A stretch of DNA of 64,000 nucleotides. It comes from Nonomuraea sp. MG754425 (GTDB taxonomy: Bacteria; Actinomycetota; Actinomycetes; Streptosporangiales; Streptosporangiaceae). The notes under the pieces were generated by a model that ran no database searches, had not been told where the DNA came from, and saw nothing but the letters and a program-made list of their open reading frames with translations. This document shows, piece by piece, positions 39,580-47,857 of the stretch. Within the stretch, counting starts at the first letter, position 1, and every line of letters starts with the position of its first letter. The translations under genes were made by a program, and so were the position numbers. The stretch spans positions 1 through 64,000 of the forward strand of contig NZ_SSXE01000043.1 in NCBI RefSeq assembly GCF_021699195.1. The letters run 5' to 3'.

Positions 39580-40705
39580 GGGCTTCGCCGAGACGTACCG
39601 GGTCCAGCGGGCCCGCTATCCCGAGACGGCGCCCGGCTGGCAGCCCGTCCACACCGTGTACGTGCCCGCCGACCGCTTCTCCGCCCGCACGGTCGCCGAG
39701 TGGGGCGGGCAGGCGCTGTCGGCGCTCAAGGAGCATCTGGCCGGGCCCGAGGAGGTGGCGGAGGTCTTCGACGTGCCGTCCGGGCTGGCCGGCGTCGTGC
39801 ACGAGGCGGTGGCGCGCAAGCTGTCGGCCCAGCCGGTGGAGGACCTGCGCGTCGACTTCGAGGACGGCTACGGCACGCGTCCCGGCCACGTCGAGGACGG
39901 CCACGTGGCGCAGGCCGCCACGGCGGTCGCCGCGATGCACGCGGCCGGGACGCTGCCACGGCGGTGGGGGCCTCGGGTGAAGTCGTTCGCCGACGGCGAT
40001 CCCGAGCGGTCGGTGCGCACCCTGCACGGGTTCCTGACCGGGGTGGTGGAGCGGACCGGGGAGTTGCCCGGCGGGTTCACGGTAACCCTGCCAAAAGTGC
40101 TGATGGAGGGGTATCTCCGGCAGTTCGCGGACGTGCTCGCCGAACTGGAGGCGGAGCTGGGCGTGCGGCTGCGCTTCGAGATGCAGGTGGAGGCCCCGCA
40201 GACGCTGCCGTTCCTGCGCGCCGACCTGAACGAGTCGCTGGGCGGGCGGCTGGCGGCGGCGCACTTCGGGGTCTTCGACTACACGGCCGCGCTCGGGCTG
40301 CCCCCGCACGAGCAGCGGCTCGACCATCCGGCCTGCGACCACGCCCGGCACGTCATGCAGACGGCGTTCGCCGGGACGGGGGTGGAGCTGTCCGACGGGT
40401 CGCTGGCGGCCGCGCCGGCCTCAGGCGGCGCGGCCGACGTGCACGCGCTGTGGCGGCGGCACGCCGAGTTGGTCCGCCACTCGCTGCGGCACGGCTACTA
40501 CCAGGGATGGGACATGCACCCGTCGCACCTGGTGAGCCGGTTCGCCACCGTCTACGCCTTCCACCTGGCGCGCTACGACTCCTACCGGGAACGGGTGCTG
40601 GCCTGGCAGGAGCGCCGCCCGGCCGCGGACGGCGTGATGGACGAGCCCGCCACGATCCGCACCCTGGCGGCCGCCCTGCGCCGCGCCGAGGCCGCTCTCC
40701 CCTGA
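39563..40705 (+). CDS. DUF6986 / HpcH-citrate-lyase-like protein
   Basis: The 380-residue protein resembles the aldolase/citrate-lyase-like superfamily: it contains VDFEDGYGTRPG (a metal-binding acidic motif), PRVKSFADGD, MQVEAPQTL, and HPSHLVSRFATVYAFH near the C-terminus. The family has no established reaction; C-C bond cleavage of an acyl-CoA or keto acid is plausible. ATG 39563 lies inside the fprA coding sequence, so the two genes overlap and are probably co-translated. Confidence 0.7.
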   Translation: MPAVPEGFAETYRVQRARYPETAPGWQPVHTVYVPADRFSARTVAEWGGQALSALKEHLAGPEEVAEVFDVPSGLAGVVHEAVARKLSAQPVEDLRVDFEDGYGTRPGHVEDGHVAQAATAVAAMHAAGTLPRRWGPRVKSFADGDPERSVRTLHGFLTGVVERTGELPGGFTVTLPKVLMEGYLRQFADVLAELEAELGVRLRFEMQVEAPQTLPFLRADLNESLGGRLAAAHFGVFDYTAALGLPPHEQRLDHPACDHARHVMQTAFAGTGVELSDGSLAAAPASGGAADVHALWRRHAELVRHSLRHGYYQGWDMHPSHLVSRFATVYAFHLARYDSYRERVLAWQERRPAADGVMDEPATIRTLAAALRRAEAALP

Positions 40706-40808
40706 CCCTCATGGCCGGCGGCTCCCGCGAACTTTCGCGGCCGGGCTGCTACTTTGCGTTATCTTGACTATGCTGAGCGTGACGAGAGCCTACACGCAGG
40801 GAGAGCGT

Positions 40809-41201
40809 ATGAAGCACAGGTTCGGTACGGCCGCCGGTGTCGCGGTGCTCGGGATCTCCAGCCTGCTCGTGGCAGGAGCCCCGGCGGACGCGCAAGCGCG
40901 GGCAGCCCGCTCGCTCTACGTGTACGAGCACGACGACTACAAGGGCCGCTCGGCGCACCTGACGGCCAACGACTCCAACTTCGTGAACAACTACTGGTCC
41001 GGCACCGGGGCGAGCATCAACGACAACATCAGCTCGTTCAAGAACCAGGGCGACCAGCGCGCGGTGATGTACTCCGACGCCAACTACACCGGTGCCGCCT
41101 ACTCCGCGCTCGCCCATTCCTCCGACAGTGACCTGACCCACAACAGCCACAACCCGGCCAACTTCGACAACGTCGCCAGCTCAGTCCGTTTCGTGATCTA
41201 G
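40809..41201 (+). CDS. Secreted I36-type peptidase-inhibitor / crystallin-like protein
   Basis: The 130-residue product has a Sec signal peptide (MKHRFGTAAGVAVLGISSLL, cleavage near APADAQA) and a single beta/gamma-crystallin-like domain: LYVYEHDDYKGRSAHL, NNISSF-type turns and YSDANYTG. This resembles family I36 metallopeptidase inhibitors of streptomycetes. It is exported and small; inhibition of a protease is inference. ATG 40809 is used because the upstream in-frame start lacks signal-peptide character. An AGGGAGAG sequence lies before it. Confidence 0.7.
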   Translation: MKHRFGTAAGVAVLGISSLLVAGAPADAQARAARSLYVYEHDDYKGRSAHLTANDSNFVNNYWSGTGASINDNISSFKNQGDQRAVMYSDANYTGAAYSALAHSSDSDLTHNSHNPANFDNVASSVRFVI

Positions 41202-41247
41202 CGGGCGGCGGGGCGGCATCCCGCGAGACACCACCAGGAGGCAGGCC

Positions 41248-42195
41248 ATGCGGACTCCCCGGTCTGCCGGCGCCTTCCGGTCGGCACGTCTCTCCCGCGC
41301 CGCTCGTTGCCGTCCCGCCCCCGGCACCCGTCCGCCCCACCGGGCCTGTCTGGTGGTCGTCGCCGCTCTGGCGCTGCTCGCCGGGTGTGCACATACACCG
41401 GAGGCCGAAAAGGCCCCCGAGGCGAGCGCGGAGGCTCGCGGCCTTCGCGTCCCGCTCGACGACTTCGTCCTGTCCCGCCTCGACATCCACACGATCGAGT
41501 ACGCCGAAGACCTGCTCACCCGCGCGTGCATGCGCGCCTCCGGCTTCGACTGGGAGCTGCTGCCGCCACGCGAGCGCACCGACACCGACCCGGTGCACCG
41601 CAGGCGCTACGGGGTGATCGAGCCCGAGGTGGCCAGGCGCTACGGCTACCACCTGCCGCCCCTGTCTCCTGACCAGCAGGCGCGCGAGCAGGTGTGGCGA
41701 CGGCGGGAGGCGCTGCGCCCGGCCGTACGGCGCGCGGCGTACGGGCCCGACGGCCAGGGCGGCTGCCGGCGCACCGCCCGTTCGCGACTGGCGCGGGGCC
41801 TCCCCGAGGCCGACCGGCAGCGCCTGAACGGCTTCATCGGCGAGACCTTCGAGGCGTCCCAGCGGGTGCCCGCCGTCGTCACGGTGTTCGGCGCGTGGAG
41901 CGGATGCATGCAGGCCAAGGGGTACGCCTACCGCACGCCCCTCGACGCCGCCGGCGACCCGGCCTGGGGACGCTCCGGCCAGGCTTCGCCCCGGGAGATC
42001 GCCGTGGCGGACGCCGACGTCGGCTGCAAGCGGACGACCGGGTTGGTCGCCGCCTGGTCCGCCGCCGACCGGGCCGTCCAGCTCGACGCGATCGCCGCCC
42101 ACCGCGGCGACTTCGACCGGTTCCGGCAGGCCCGCGACGTCGAACTGCGCGCGGCCCAGCAGGTCATCGGCAGCGGGATCGCACCGCGCGGTTGA
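41248..42195 (+). CDS. Putative lipoprotein of unknown function
   Basis: The 315-residue product has a long basic N-terminus followed by the hydrophobic lipobox segment CLVVVAALALLAGC, with the lipidated cysteine near residue 47. The mature part has four further conserved-looking cysteines (RACMRAS, GGCRR, SGCMQAK, VGCKRT), which could form disulfides outside the cell. Similar proteins are frequent in actinomycetes, but no role is known. AGGAGG lies before ATG 41248. It may follow the I36 gene in one transcript. Confidence 0.7.
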   Translation: MRTPRSAGAFRSARLSRAARCRPAPGTRPPHRACLVVVAALALLAGCAHTPEAEKAPEASAEARGLRVPLDDFVLSRLDIHTIEYAEDLLTRACMRASGFDWELLPPRERTDTDPVHRRRYGVIEPEVARRYGYHLPPLSPDQQAREQVWRRREALRPAVRRAAYGPDGQGGCRRTARSRLARGLPEADRQRLNGFIGETFEASQRVPAVVTVFGAWSGCMQAKGYAYRTPLDAAGDPAWGRSGQASPREIAVADADVGCKRTTGLVAAWSAADRAVQLDAIAAHRGDFDRFRQARDVELRAAQQVIGSGIAPRG

Positions 42196-42245
42196 GCGAC
42201 CGCCAGGTCGGATCGTCCGCCCCGGTCAGGCGCGCCGGCACCCGC

Positions 42246-42926
42246 TCAGTCGCGTTCGACGAGGGCGCGCCACTGGCGTACCAGGCGCCACTCGACCGGG
42301 TCGGCCCAGCTTCCGCGCACGGCCGAGCCGACGTGGAAGGCACGGATGCCGAAGTCGAGCAGGGCCGGCACGTGCGCGGGACGCAGGCCGCCGCCGGCCA
42401 GCACGATCGAGCCGTCGCCGGCGTCGGCGCGGGTCTTCAGCACGGGCAGGCCGTCCCCGACGCCGGTGGAGGCGCCCGAGGTGAGCACGGTGGCCAGGTT
42501 CGGCAGCAGCCGCACGGCCCGCCAGGCCGCCTGGACGTCGGCGGCGTGATCGACGGCGCGGTGGAACGTCCACGGCAGCGGGGAGACCGCGTGGATGAGC
42601 GCCTCAGTGGCCGTCAGGTCGACGGCTCCGGCGCTGTCGAGGAAGCCGAACACGAACCCGGCCGCCCCGGCCTGTTTCAGCGCCTTGGCGTCCTGGCGGA
42701 GGCGTTCGACGACATGGGGGTCGGCGGCGAAGTTCGCGTCGCAGCGCAGCATCACCATCTGGGGGAGAGGGCATTCGGCGGCGATCGCGGCGACCGTCTC
42801 CGGGGCGGGCGTCAGTCCGTCGGCCGCCATGTCTGCCACGACCTCCAGGCGGTCGGCTCCGCCCTGTTCTGCGGCCACGGCGTCGCGCACGTTGAGCGCG
42901 ATCACCTCCAGCAGGGATCCGGTCAT
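42246..42926 (-). CDS. cutC: CutC-family protein
   Basis: The 226-residue TIM-barrel protein matches the CutC family: LEVIALNVRDAVAAEQGGADRLEVVADM at the start, TFHRAVDHAAD in the middle and LTSGASTGVGDGL and LAGGGLRPAHVPAL near the end. CutC was linked to copper tolerance in E. coli, but its real function is unclear. ATG 42926 is used. TATAAC lies at 42936-42941 on the minus strand, nine bases before it, so the leader is very short. Confidence 0.85.
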   Translation of the reverse strand: MTGSLLEVIALNVRDAVAAEQGGADRLEVVADMAADGLTPAPETVAAIAAECPLPQMVMLRCDANFAADPHVVERLRQDAKALKQAGAAGFVFGFLDSAGAVDLTATEALIHAVSPLPWTFHRAVDHAADVQAAWRAVRLLPNLATVLTSGASTGVGDGLPVLKTRADAGDGSIVLAGGGLRPAHVPALLDFGIRAFHVGSAVRGSWADPVEWRLVRQWRALVERD

Positions 42927-43092
42927 GCAGGAGAGGTTATAGGGCGCTTTACCCACTTGTGCCAGAAAGAGGAGTGCTCCCAGGATCCTCGGACCCGGAA
43001 GGCCCGGCACAGCGGGCGTCGTCGCACGTCACGGCCGAACGCCCGCTCGTCCGGGCCCGGCCCGAGCAAGGGGCCGGACCCGGACGGGACGG

Positions 43093-43740
43093 TCAGACGC
43101 TGATCAGCTCGGCGATCGTGAGATCACGGAAGGCCAGGGTCGGCACATCCTCCGACGGACGCTGGAACAGCGCTCCCGACGCCCGGTGCGGCAGGTCCAC
43201 GGTGCGCAGGTGGCGGAAGCCGCGCTGGGCGTAGTACGCCTGCAGGCGCAGGTTGGTCTTGGCGCAGTCGAGACGCAGGTACGGCAGGCCCGTCAGGTAG
43301 GCCGAGGCGCAGGCCCAGCCGAGGAGGGCGTCCCCGATGCCGGAACCGGCCCACGGGCGCGCGACGGCCAGCTTGTGGACGTAGAGCGCCGCTCCCGGGG
43401 CGTCGGCGGGGGTCCAGAACTCCGGGTCCGCGTGCTCGTCGAGGGCGATGGTGGCCACCGGCGGCGCCGATTCGTCGGGGTCGAGGTATCTGAGCTCGTC
43501 GTCCAGGAGGAACAGGGTCCGCTCCTCGATGAGCGGCTCGATCCGTTCGGGGCCGAAACCCCCGCGGGGCCATTGCCGCACGCCGCGCGAGTGCAGCCAT
43601 TCGGACGCGTCGGCGAGCAGGGTGAGCACGCCGGGCAGGTCCGCGGGTTCCGCCCGGCGCAGCGAGAGCGGATGGAACAGGGGGCTGAGGGTGCCGAGGT
43701 CGCTGAAGGTGCTGAGGGTGCTGAGGGCATTGGTGTGCAT
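43093..43740 (-). CDS. GNAT-family N-acetyltransferase
   Basis: The 215-residue protein has the GNAT pattern YVHKLAVARPWAGSGIGDALLGWA with the pyrophosphate-binding RPWAGSGIG block, and YYAQRGFRHLRTV for motif B. The substrate is unknown. ATG 43740 is preferred to an ATG 11 codons upstream because a GAAGGG sequence precedes it at suitable spacing. The next gene upstream is a minus-strand GntR regulator whose stop lies about 200 bases away. Confidence 0.75.
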   Translation of the reverse strand: MHTNALSTLSTFSDLGTLSPLFHPLSLRRAEPADLPGVLTLLADASEWLHSRGVRQWPRGGFGPERIEPLIEERTLFLLDDELRYLDPDESAPPVATIALDEHADPEFWTPADAPGAALYVHKLAVARPWAGSGIGDALLGWACASAYLTGLPYLRLDCAKTNLRLQAYYAQRGFRHLRTVDLPHRASGALFQRPSEDVPTLAFRDLTIAELISV

Positions 43741-43944
43741 AGGTCGACCCTTCGAAGCATTGGGTGTCCGCACGCGCGCACAGCGTGATGGCGCGTTGTC
43801 GCACGCGCGCGAAAGAAGGCATTATCCAGACATAGACGGATAAATGGCGATTTAGGGGAGTATGCACGACTCCCCATGGCCAGCGAGGCGGCTTATTTCT
43901 CGCTGCGCCCGGCCGGCGGGATCACCCCTTCACCCACGAACTCG

Positions 43945-44700
43945 TCAGCGGCGATCGAGTTCGTATCTGATCAGATGTTTGTCGGCTGGCAACACCGACA
44001 CGGCGACACGCACAGGCATGTCCGCCCCGTCGTACCCCACTCGGACGTACACCATGACTGGTGTTCCGAGTTCAAGCTGGAGGCGCTCGGCCTCCTCCTG
44101 GTTGGGCATGCGCGCCCAGATGTCGTCGACGACGCGCACCTGGGCATGACCCAACTCCTCCAGCACCCGGTTCGCCCCTCTCGCGATGTCACCGGGCCTG
44201 GCGATCTCCGAGTCGGCAACCAGATCGCGGGGGAAGTAGGAATCGTTGGTGTTGTACGGCTGCCCGTCCACGAACCGCAGACGGCGTCTCACCACCGACA
44301 ATTCGCCGTCCGCCAGTTCCAGCCTGCTGGCGATCTCCTCGACGGGAGACACCGTCAGCACCTCGATGTACTGGCTGGGGGCGCGGCCTTCCTGCGCGAC
44401 GGCGTAGGCGAACGCCTCGCGCAACTCCCCGCTGGGTTGCGGCTCAAGTTCCCGCTGCGGATAGATCAGCAGCGGCCGACGGTCTCTGACCACGGTGCCG
44501 CGCCGCGGCGTGCGCGTGACCAGCCCCTCGTTGACGAGTTCGCCGAGAGCCAGCCTCACCGTGTTCCTGCTCACCCCATGGTCTTCCATGAGCTGCGCCT
44601 CGGTCGGCAGCTGCGCCCCGGGGCCGAGGACACCCGAGTAGATGGCCCGTCGCAACTCCGAAGCCACCTGCTGATACAGCACCGACCTTGCCACTTTCAC
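43945..44700 (-). CDS. GntR/HutC-family regulator with UTRA domain
   Basis: The 251-residue protein has an N-terminal winged helix (about residues 1-70, with VSRNTVRLALGELVNEG) and a UTRA effector domain (about 95-245, with VVRRRLRFVDGQPYNTNDSYFP and ARMPNQEEAERLQL). UTRA regulators bind a small metabolite that controls DNA binding. GTG 44700 is the start. A divergent small gene lies 131 bases away, and a TTGTTCCAACAA sequence immediately upstream may be its own operator. Confidence 0.85.
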   Translation of the reverse strand: MKVARSVLYQQVASELRRAIYSGVLGPGAQLPTEAQLMEDHGVSRNTVRLALGELVNEGLVTRTPRRGTVVRDRRPLLIYPQRELEPQPSGELREAFAYAVAQEGRAPSQYIEVLTVSPVEEIASRLELADGELSVVRRRLRFVDGQPYNTNDSYFPRDLVADSEIARPGDIARGANRVLEELGHAQVRVVDDIWARMPNQEEAERLQLELGTPVMVYVRVGYDGADMPVRVAVSVLPADKHLIRYELDRR

Positions 44701-44705
44701 CCCTT

Positions 44706-44717
44706 TTGTTCCAACAA
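44706..44717. promoter_or_regulatory. Candidate GntR-type operator
   Basis: TTGTTCCAACAA is an inverted repeat (TTGTT/AACAA) just upstream of the GntR gene. A partly similar TTGGTACAA occurs about 80 bases away near the divergent gene. The size fits a HutC-type site, but the assignment is by position only. Confidence 0.35.
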
Positions 44718-44831
44718 TTTAGACGATCTGGTTCTAGCAGGCCACAACCCCTTGACCGAACCACCTCCACCGGCCCATCATCCATTCGTTGGTACAAATC
44801 CATCTAAAGGCCGGTGAGGGGGTGAAGGCCA

Positions 44832-45146
44832 GTGTCGCCGGTCCGCACGGGTACGCCATACCTGCCCTGGCATGACCCTCGCGAAGCAACCCGTTTACTG
44901 CGTTACGTGTTGCTTGGTGAAGCGATCACCCACACCTACCAGAGCAACGGCGTCTCCGAGCACTCGGTGTCGACTGAACTGACCGCGTTGCGCGACGACG
45001 GATCCCCTGTCTGGAACAAGAAGGGTGGCGCCTCCGTCACGCACCGCATCGATGACCCGGTCGGTACGGCTCGACGCATCGCACGTCGCCGGCAGCAGGG
45101 GCCTTCGTGCTCCCCCATCGACTCCGTGTGCGAGTCAACGGTCTAG
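44832..45146 (+). CDS. Small hypothetical protein
   Basis: The 104-residue product is soluble, with blocks EATRLLRYVLLGEAITHTYQ and TELTALRDDGSPVWNKKGGA and an Arg-rich stretch near the C-terminus. I do not recognise the family. GTG 44832 follows a GAGGGGGTGAAGG purine run. It is divergent from the UTRA regulator and followed 46 bases later by a strong terminator, which supports it being a real transcription unit. Confidence 0.5.
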   Translation: MSPVRTGTPYLPWHDPREATRLLRYVLLGEAITHTYQSNGVSEHSVSTELTALRDDGSPVWNKKGGASVTHRIDDPVGTARRIARRRQQGPSCSPIDSVCESTV

Positions 45147-45192
45147 GACTCCATCCCTCGCCGGAGTCCTGGCCCGTCGCACACGGGGCAGG

Positions 45193-45236
45193 AAGCGCGT
45201 CCTGGCGGGTCCCCCACGCCCGCCAGGACGCGTTTT
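45193..45236 (+). terminator. Strong rho-independent terminator
   Basis: A 14-base perfect stem (45196-45209 with 45219-45232, CGCGTCCTGGCGGG and its complement) has a nine-base loop and is followed by TTTT. It is the clearest intrinsic terminator in the window. Confidence 0.85.
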
Positions 45237-45503
45237 CCTCCGAGGACCGGCCATCACCCGCCTCCATCTCCCGATGGGGGCTTTTCTCGTCGCGCGCGGG
45301 CGGGCTCCGCGACCTCGTGGTCGTGTTCGACGCCGCATCCGCACCACTCACATCTGCCACCAAGTCCGGCCGGGGATGAGCCCCGTCCACAACGACGACG
45401 TCTGCTGCCCCAATCATCGACCCTGGGGGCCAAACCTGTGAGCCCCTTGGTAAGGGTGGGACCGGTGGGATTTACGGGTACGAATAGAATTTTCCGGACA
45501 AGG
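45237..45503. other. Non-coding gap
   Basis: Between the terminator and the DUF35 gene I see no convincing gene. The last 60 bases are AT-richer than the surroundings. Confidence 0.5.
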
Positions 45504-45938
45504 TCAACAATTGGCCTGATTTTCCCCGGAACGAGCGGGCGTGGAGCTTTCCGGCATCCAGTCGATCAGCGTCAGCTCCGCGTCCACCTGCGTGAACACC
45601 GCCCGTACCGGCTCCCCCGCCTCCGGCGGGCGCTCCCCGCGCCAGTTGCCGTACACGAGGCAGCCGGGTACCGCCGTCAGGCGGACCATTACCACTGGGT
45701 ATGGATCGTGCCGGCCCGGCGCGAAGGAACGATGGCTGACGATCCAGCTCTCGATCGCCCCCTCGGGGGCGATCTCCCGCCAGCGCCACCCCTCCGTACG
45801 GCAGGCCGCGCAGAACGCCCGCGGCGGGAACCGGAGCGTGCCGCAGGACTCGCACTCCTGCACCGCGAACTCCCGCCTGGCGACCCGCTCCCACCAGGCG
45901 CGCGAGTCGCGGTCGGGCTCCGGACGGTAGGCGGCCAT
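45504..45938 (-). CDS. DUF35 OB-fold/zinc-ribbon protein (thiolase partner)
   Basis: The 144-residue protein has a rubredoxin-like zinc ribbon (CESCG at residues 29-33 and CAAC at 43-46) and an OB-fold that begins at AIESWIVSHRSF. DUF35 proteins form complexes with thiolase-like enzymes; in steroid side-chain degradation the DUF35 part of ChsH2 binds the aldolase Ltp2. The ATG overlaps the thiolase stop (TGATG), so the two are co-translated, which strongly suggests a complex. Confidence 0.85.
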   Translation of the reverse strand: MAAYRPEPDRDSRAWWERVARREFAVQECESCGTLRFPPRAFCAACRTEGWRWREIAPEGAIESWIVSHRSFAPGRHDPYPVVMVRLTAVPGCLVYGNWRGERPPEAGEPVRAVFTQVDAELTLIDWMPESSTPARSGENQANC

Positions 45939-47119
45939 CAGGCCCTCCTCAGGATCAGCGCGGACGTGGCGGGCAGGATGTAGCCCGGCTGCGATGTGGA
46001 CAGCGCCACCTCGGCGCCCGGCACCTGCCGGTCCCCGGCATCGCCCCTGAGCTGCGAGACCGCCTCCGCGATGTGGTTGACGCCGTGCACGTAGCCCTCC
46101 GACAGGAAACCCCCGTGCGTGTTGACGGGGAGCGCGCCGTCCGGGGCCGTGGCCCCCGACGCCACGTACGGGCCGCCCTCGCCCTTGGGGCAGAAGCCGT
46201 AGTCCTCGAGCTGCACGATCACCGAGTACGTGAAGCAGTCGTACAGCTCGGCCACGTCGATGTCCTGCGGCCCGAGCCCGGCCTGGGCGTACAGGCGGGG
46301 GGCCAGGGCGGCGGCGGCCGTCACGGTGGGGTCCGGGCAGGACAGGTGGGAGGTGCCGCCGCCCCACGCCGCCGCCGAGACGAGCACCGGGTGGCGGCGC
46401 AGCGAGCGAGCCCGCTCGGCCGTGGTGACGACCACGGCGCAGGCCCCGTCGGTCTCCAGGCAGCAGTCCAGGAGGCGGAACGGCTCGGCGATCCACCTGC
46501 TGGCCAGGTAGTCGTCAAGGGTGATGGGGGCGCGCATGAGGGCGCGCGGGTTCTTGGCGGCGTTGGCCCGCTGGGTGACCGCCAGCGTGCCGAACTGTTC
46601 GGCCGTGGTGCCGTAGCGCAGCATGTGGGCGCGGGCGTACATGGCGAACTGCTGGGGCGGCGCGACGTACCCGTACGGGGCCTGGTACTGCGTCTCCGGG
46701 CTGACCGGGACGCCCCGTCCGGTGCCGCCCATGCGGAACTCCGAGCGCGCGTTGACGGCCCGGTAGCACACGACGGTCTCCGCCAGGCCCGCGGCCACCG
46801 CCAGCGCGGCCTGGCCGACGACCGCGTGCGACACGCTGCCGCCGCCGAACTGGTCGAGGTGCCAGGACAGGTCGGCCAGCCCGAGCGCGGGGCCGACCAG
46901 GGTGGGCGGGGCCGAGTCGCCCACCCGGTGGGTGGCCAGGCCGTCCAGGTCGTCGGGGGTGAGCCCGGCGTCCTCCAGCGCGGCGAGCACGGCGCGGCAG
47001 GCCAGGGTCAGGGTGCTGACGCCGGAGTCCTTGGTGAAGGGGGTGTAGCCGACGCCGGCGATCGCGGCGCGGTCCCGGAATTCAAGCAAGCGCTTGGGCA
47101 TATTCGGCACGGTAGGCAT
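45938..47119 (-). CDS. Thiolase/Ltp2-like lipid-transfer-type protein
   Basis: The 393-residue protein belongs to the SCP-x/Ltp2 branch of thiolases: AAIAGVGYTPFTKDSG near the start, LATHRVGDS, QFGGGSVSHAVVGQAALAV, and ELYDCFTYSVIVQLEDYGFC near residue 290. It lacks the usual thiolase CxS nucleophile context, as retro-aldolases of the Ltp2 type do. Partnered with DUF35, it may cleave a beta-hydroxyacyl-CoA. ATG 47101 is an alternative start, and a KstR2-like site spans that region, implying repression by KstR2. Confidence 0.75.
   Translation of the reverse strand: MPTVPNMPKRLLEFRDRAAIAGVGYTPFTKDSGVSTLTLACRAVLAALEDAGLTPDDLDGLATHRVGDSAPPTLVGPALGLADLSWHLDQFGGGSVSHAVVGQAALAVAAGLAETVVCYRAVNARSEFRMGGTGRGVPVSPETQYQAPYGYVAPPQQFAMYARAHMLRYGTTAEQFGTLAVTQRANAAKNPRALMRAPITLDDYLASRWIAEPFRLLDCCLETDGACAVVVTTAERARSLRRHPVLVSAAAWGGGTSHLSCPDPTVTAAAALAPRLYAQAGLGPQDIDVAELYDCFTYSVIVQLEDYGFCPKGEGGPYVASGATAPDGALPVNTHGGFLSEGYVHGVNHIAEAVSQLRGDAGDRQVPGAEVALSTSQPGYILPATSALILRRA
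47085..47098 (-). promoter_or_regulatory. KstR2-like operator overlapping the thiolase start
   Basis: AGCAAGCGCTTGGG matches AnCAAGnnCTTGnT except at the last base. It covers the codons just after ATG 47101, within the 5' end of the thiolase gene. Confidence 0.6.
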
Positions 47120-47192
47120 GGCCTTTCCGGCCTGTCAACGCGAGGCCGGGGGACACCACTTGACACCTTTCGCCGCTTCCCCCTACCGTCCA

Positions 47193-47206
47193 AGCAAGCG
47201 CTTGGT
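47193..47206 (+). promoter_or_regulatory. KstR2-like operator (exact match)
   Basis: AGCAAGCGCTTGGT fits AnCAAGnnCTTGnT exactly. Its last base is the first base of the -10 box TATGAT (47206-47211), so a bound repressor would block the promoter of the flavin reductase-fadE30-ipdF operon. Confidence 0.8.
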
Positions 47207-47242
47207 ATGATAGGCGCAGTCGGCGGATCGAGGAGGCAGACC

Positions 47243-47857
47243 ATGAGCACACACGCTGCCCGGCTCATCTCGCCGGACGGCTGTCGCGGCCTTCCGACGT
47301 CCCCTCAGCGCAGCAGGATTCGCAACGGAGCCACCATGCCGACGGGGCACTTCCAGCCAGGCCAGAACGGCCGTCCCGACAGCCTCCGCTTCCGGCAGGT
47401 GCTCGGCAGGTTCGCAACCGGGGTGGTCGCGATCACCGCCGTCGATCCCCTGGACGGCCTGCCGTGCGGGCTGGCGGCCAACTCCTTCACCTCCGTCTCG
47501 CTGGACCCGCCCCTGGTGGCCTTCTGCGTCGCCTACACCAGCACGAGCTGGCCCAAGCTGCGCGGCGCCAAGGCGCTCACCGTCAACGTGCTGGCCGAGC
47601 ACCAGCAGTCCGTGTGCGCGCAGTTGGCCGCCAAAGGCGGCGACAAGTTCGCCGGCCTGGAGTGGACCGAATCCCCCGGCGGCAACCCGGTGCTCGAAGG
47701 CGCGCTGGCCTGGCTCGACTGCGCCGTCGAGGCCGAGCACCCGGCCGGCGACCACGTCATCGTGGTGGCCCGGGTGCTGCGGCTCGACACGCACGCCGAT
47801 GGCGGCCCGCTGGTGTTCTTCCGCGGTGGCTACGGGGGGTTCGTTGAGCCTTCGTGA
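47243..47857 (+). CDS. Flavin reductase (HsaB/DIM6-NTAB type)
   Basis: The 204-residue protein has the flavin-reductase split-barrel pattern: FRQVLGRFATGVVAITAVD, GLAANSFTSVSLDPPLVAFC, and LTVNVLAEHQQSVCAQLA. It reduces FMN or FAD with NAD(P)H for a partner monooxygenase. ATG 47243 is chosen because AGGAGG lies six bases upstream; ATG 47337, closer to the conserved domain, is an alternative. An exact KstR2-like operator controls it. The luciferase-like monooxygenase at 34460, under the same type of operator, is a candidate partner. Confidence 0.82.
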   Translation: MSTHAARLISPDGCRGLPTSPQRSRIRNGATMPTGHFQPGQNGRPDSLRFRQVLGRFATGVVAITAVDPLDGLPCGLAANSFTSVSLDPPLVAFCVAYTSTSWPKLRGAKALTVNVLAEHQQSVCAQLAAKGGDKFAGLEWTESPGGNPVLEGALAWLDCAVEAEHPAGDHVIVVARVLRLDTHADGGPLVFFRGGYGGFVEPS

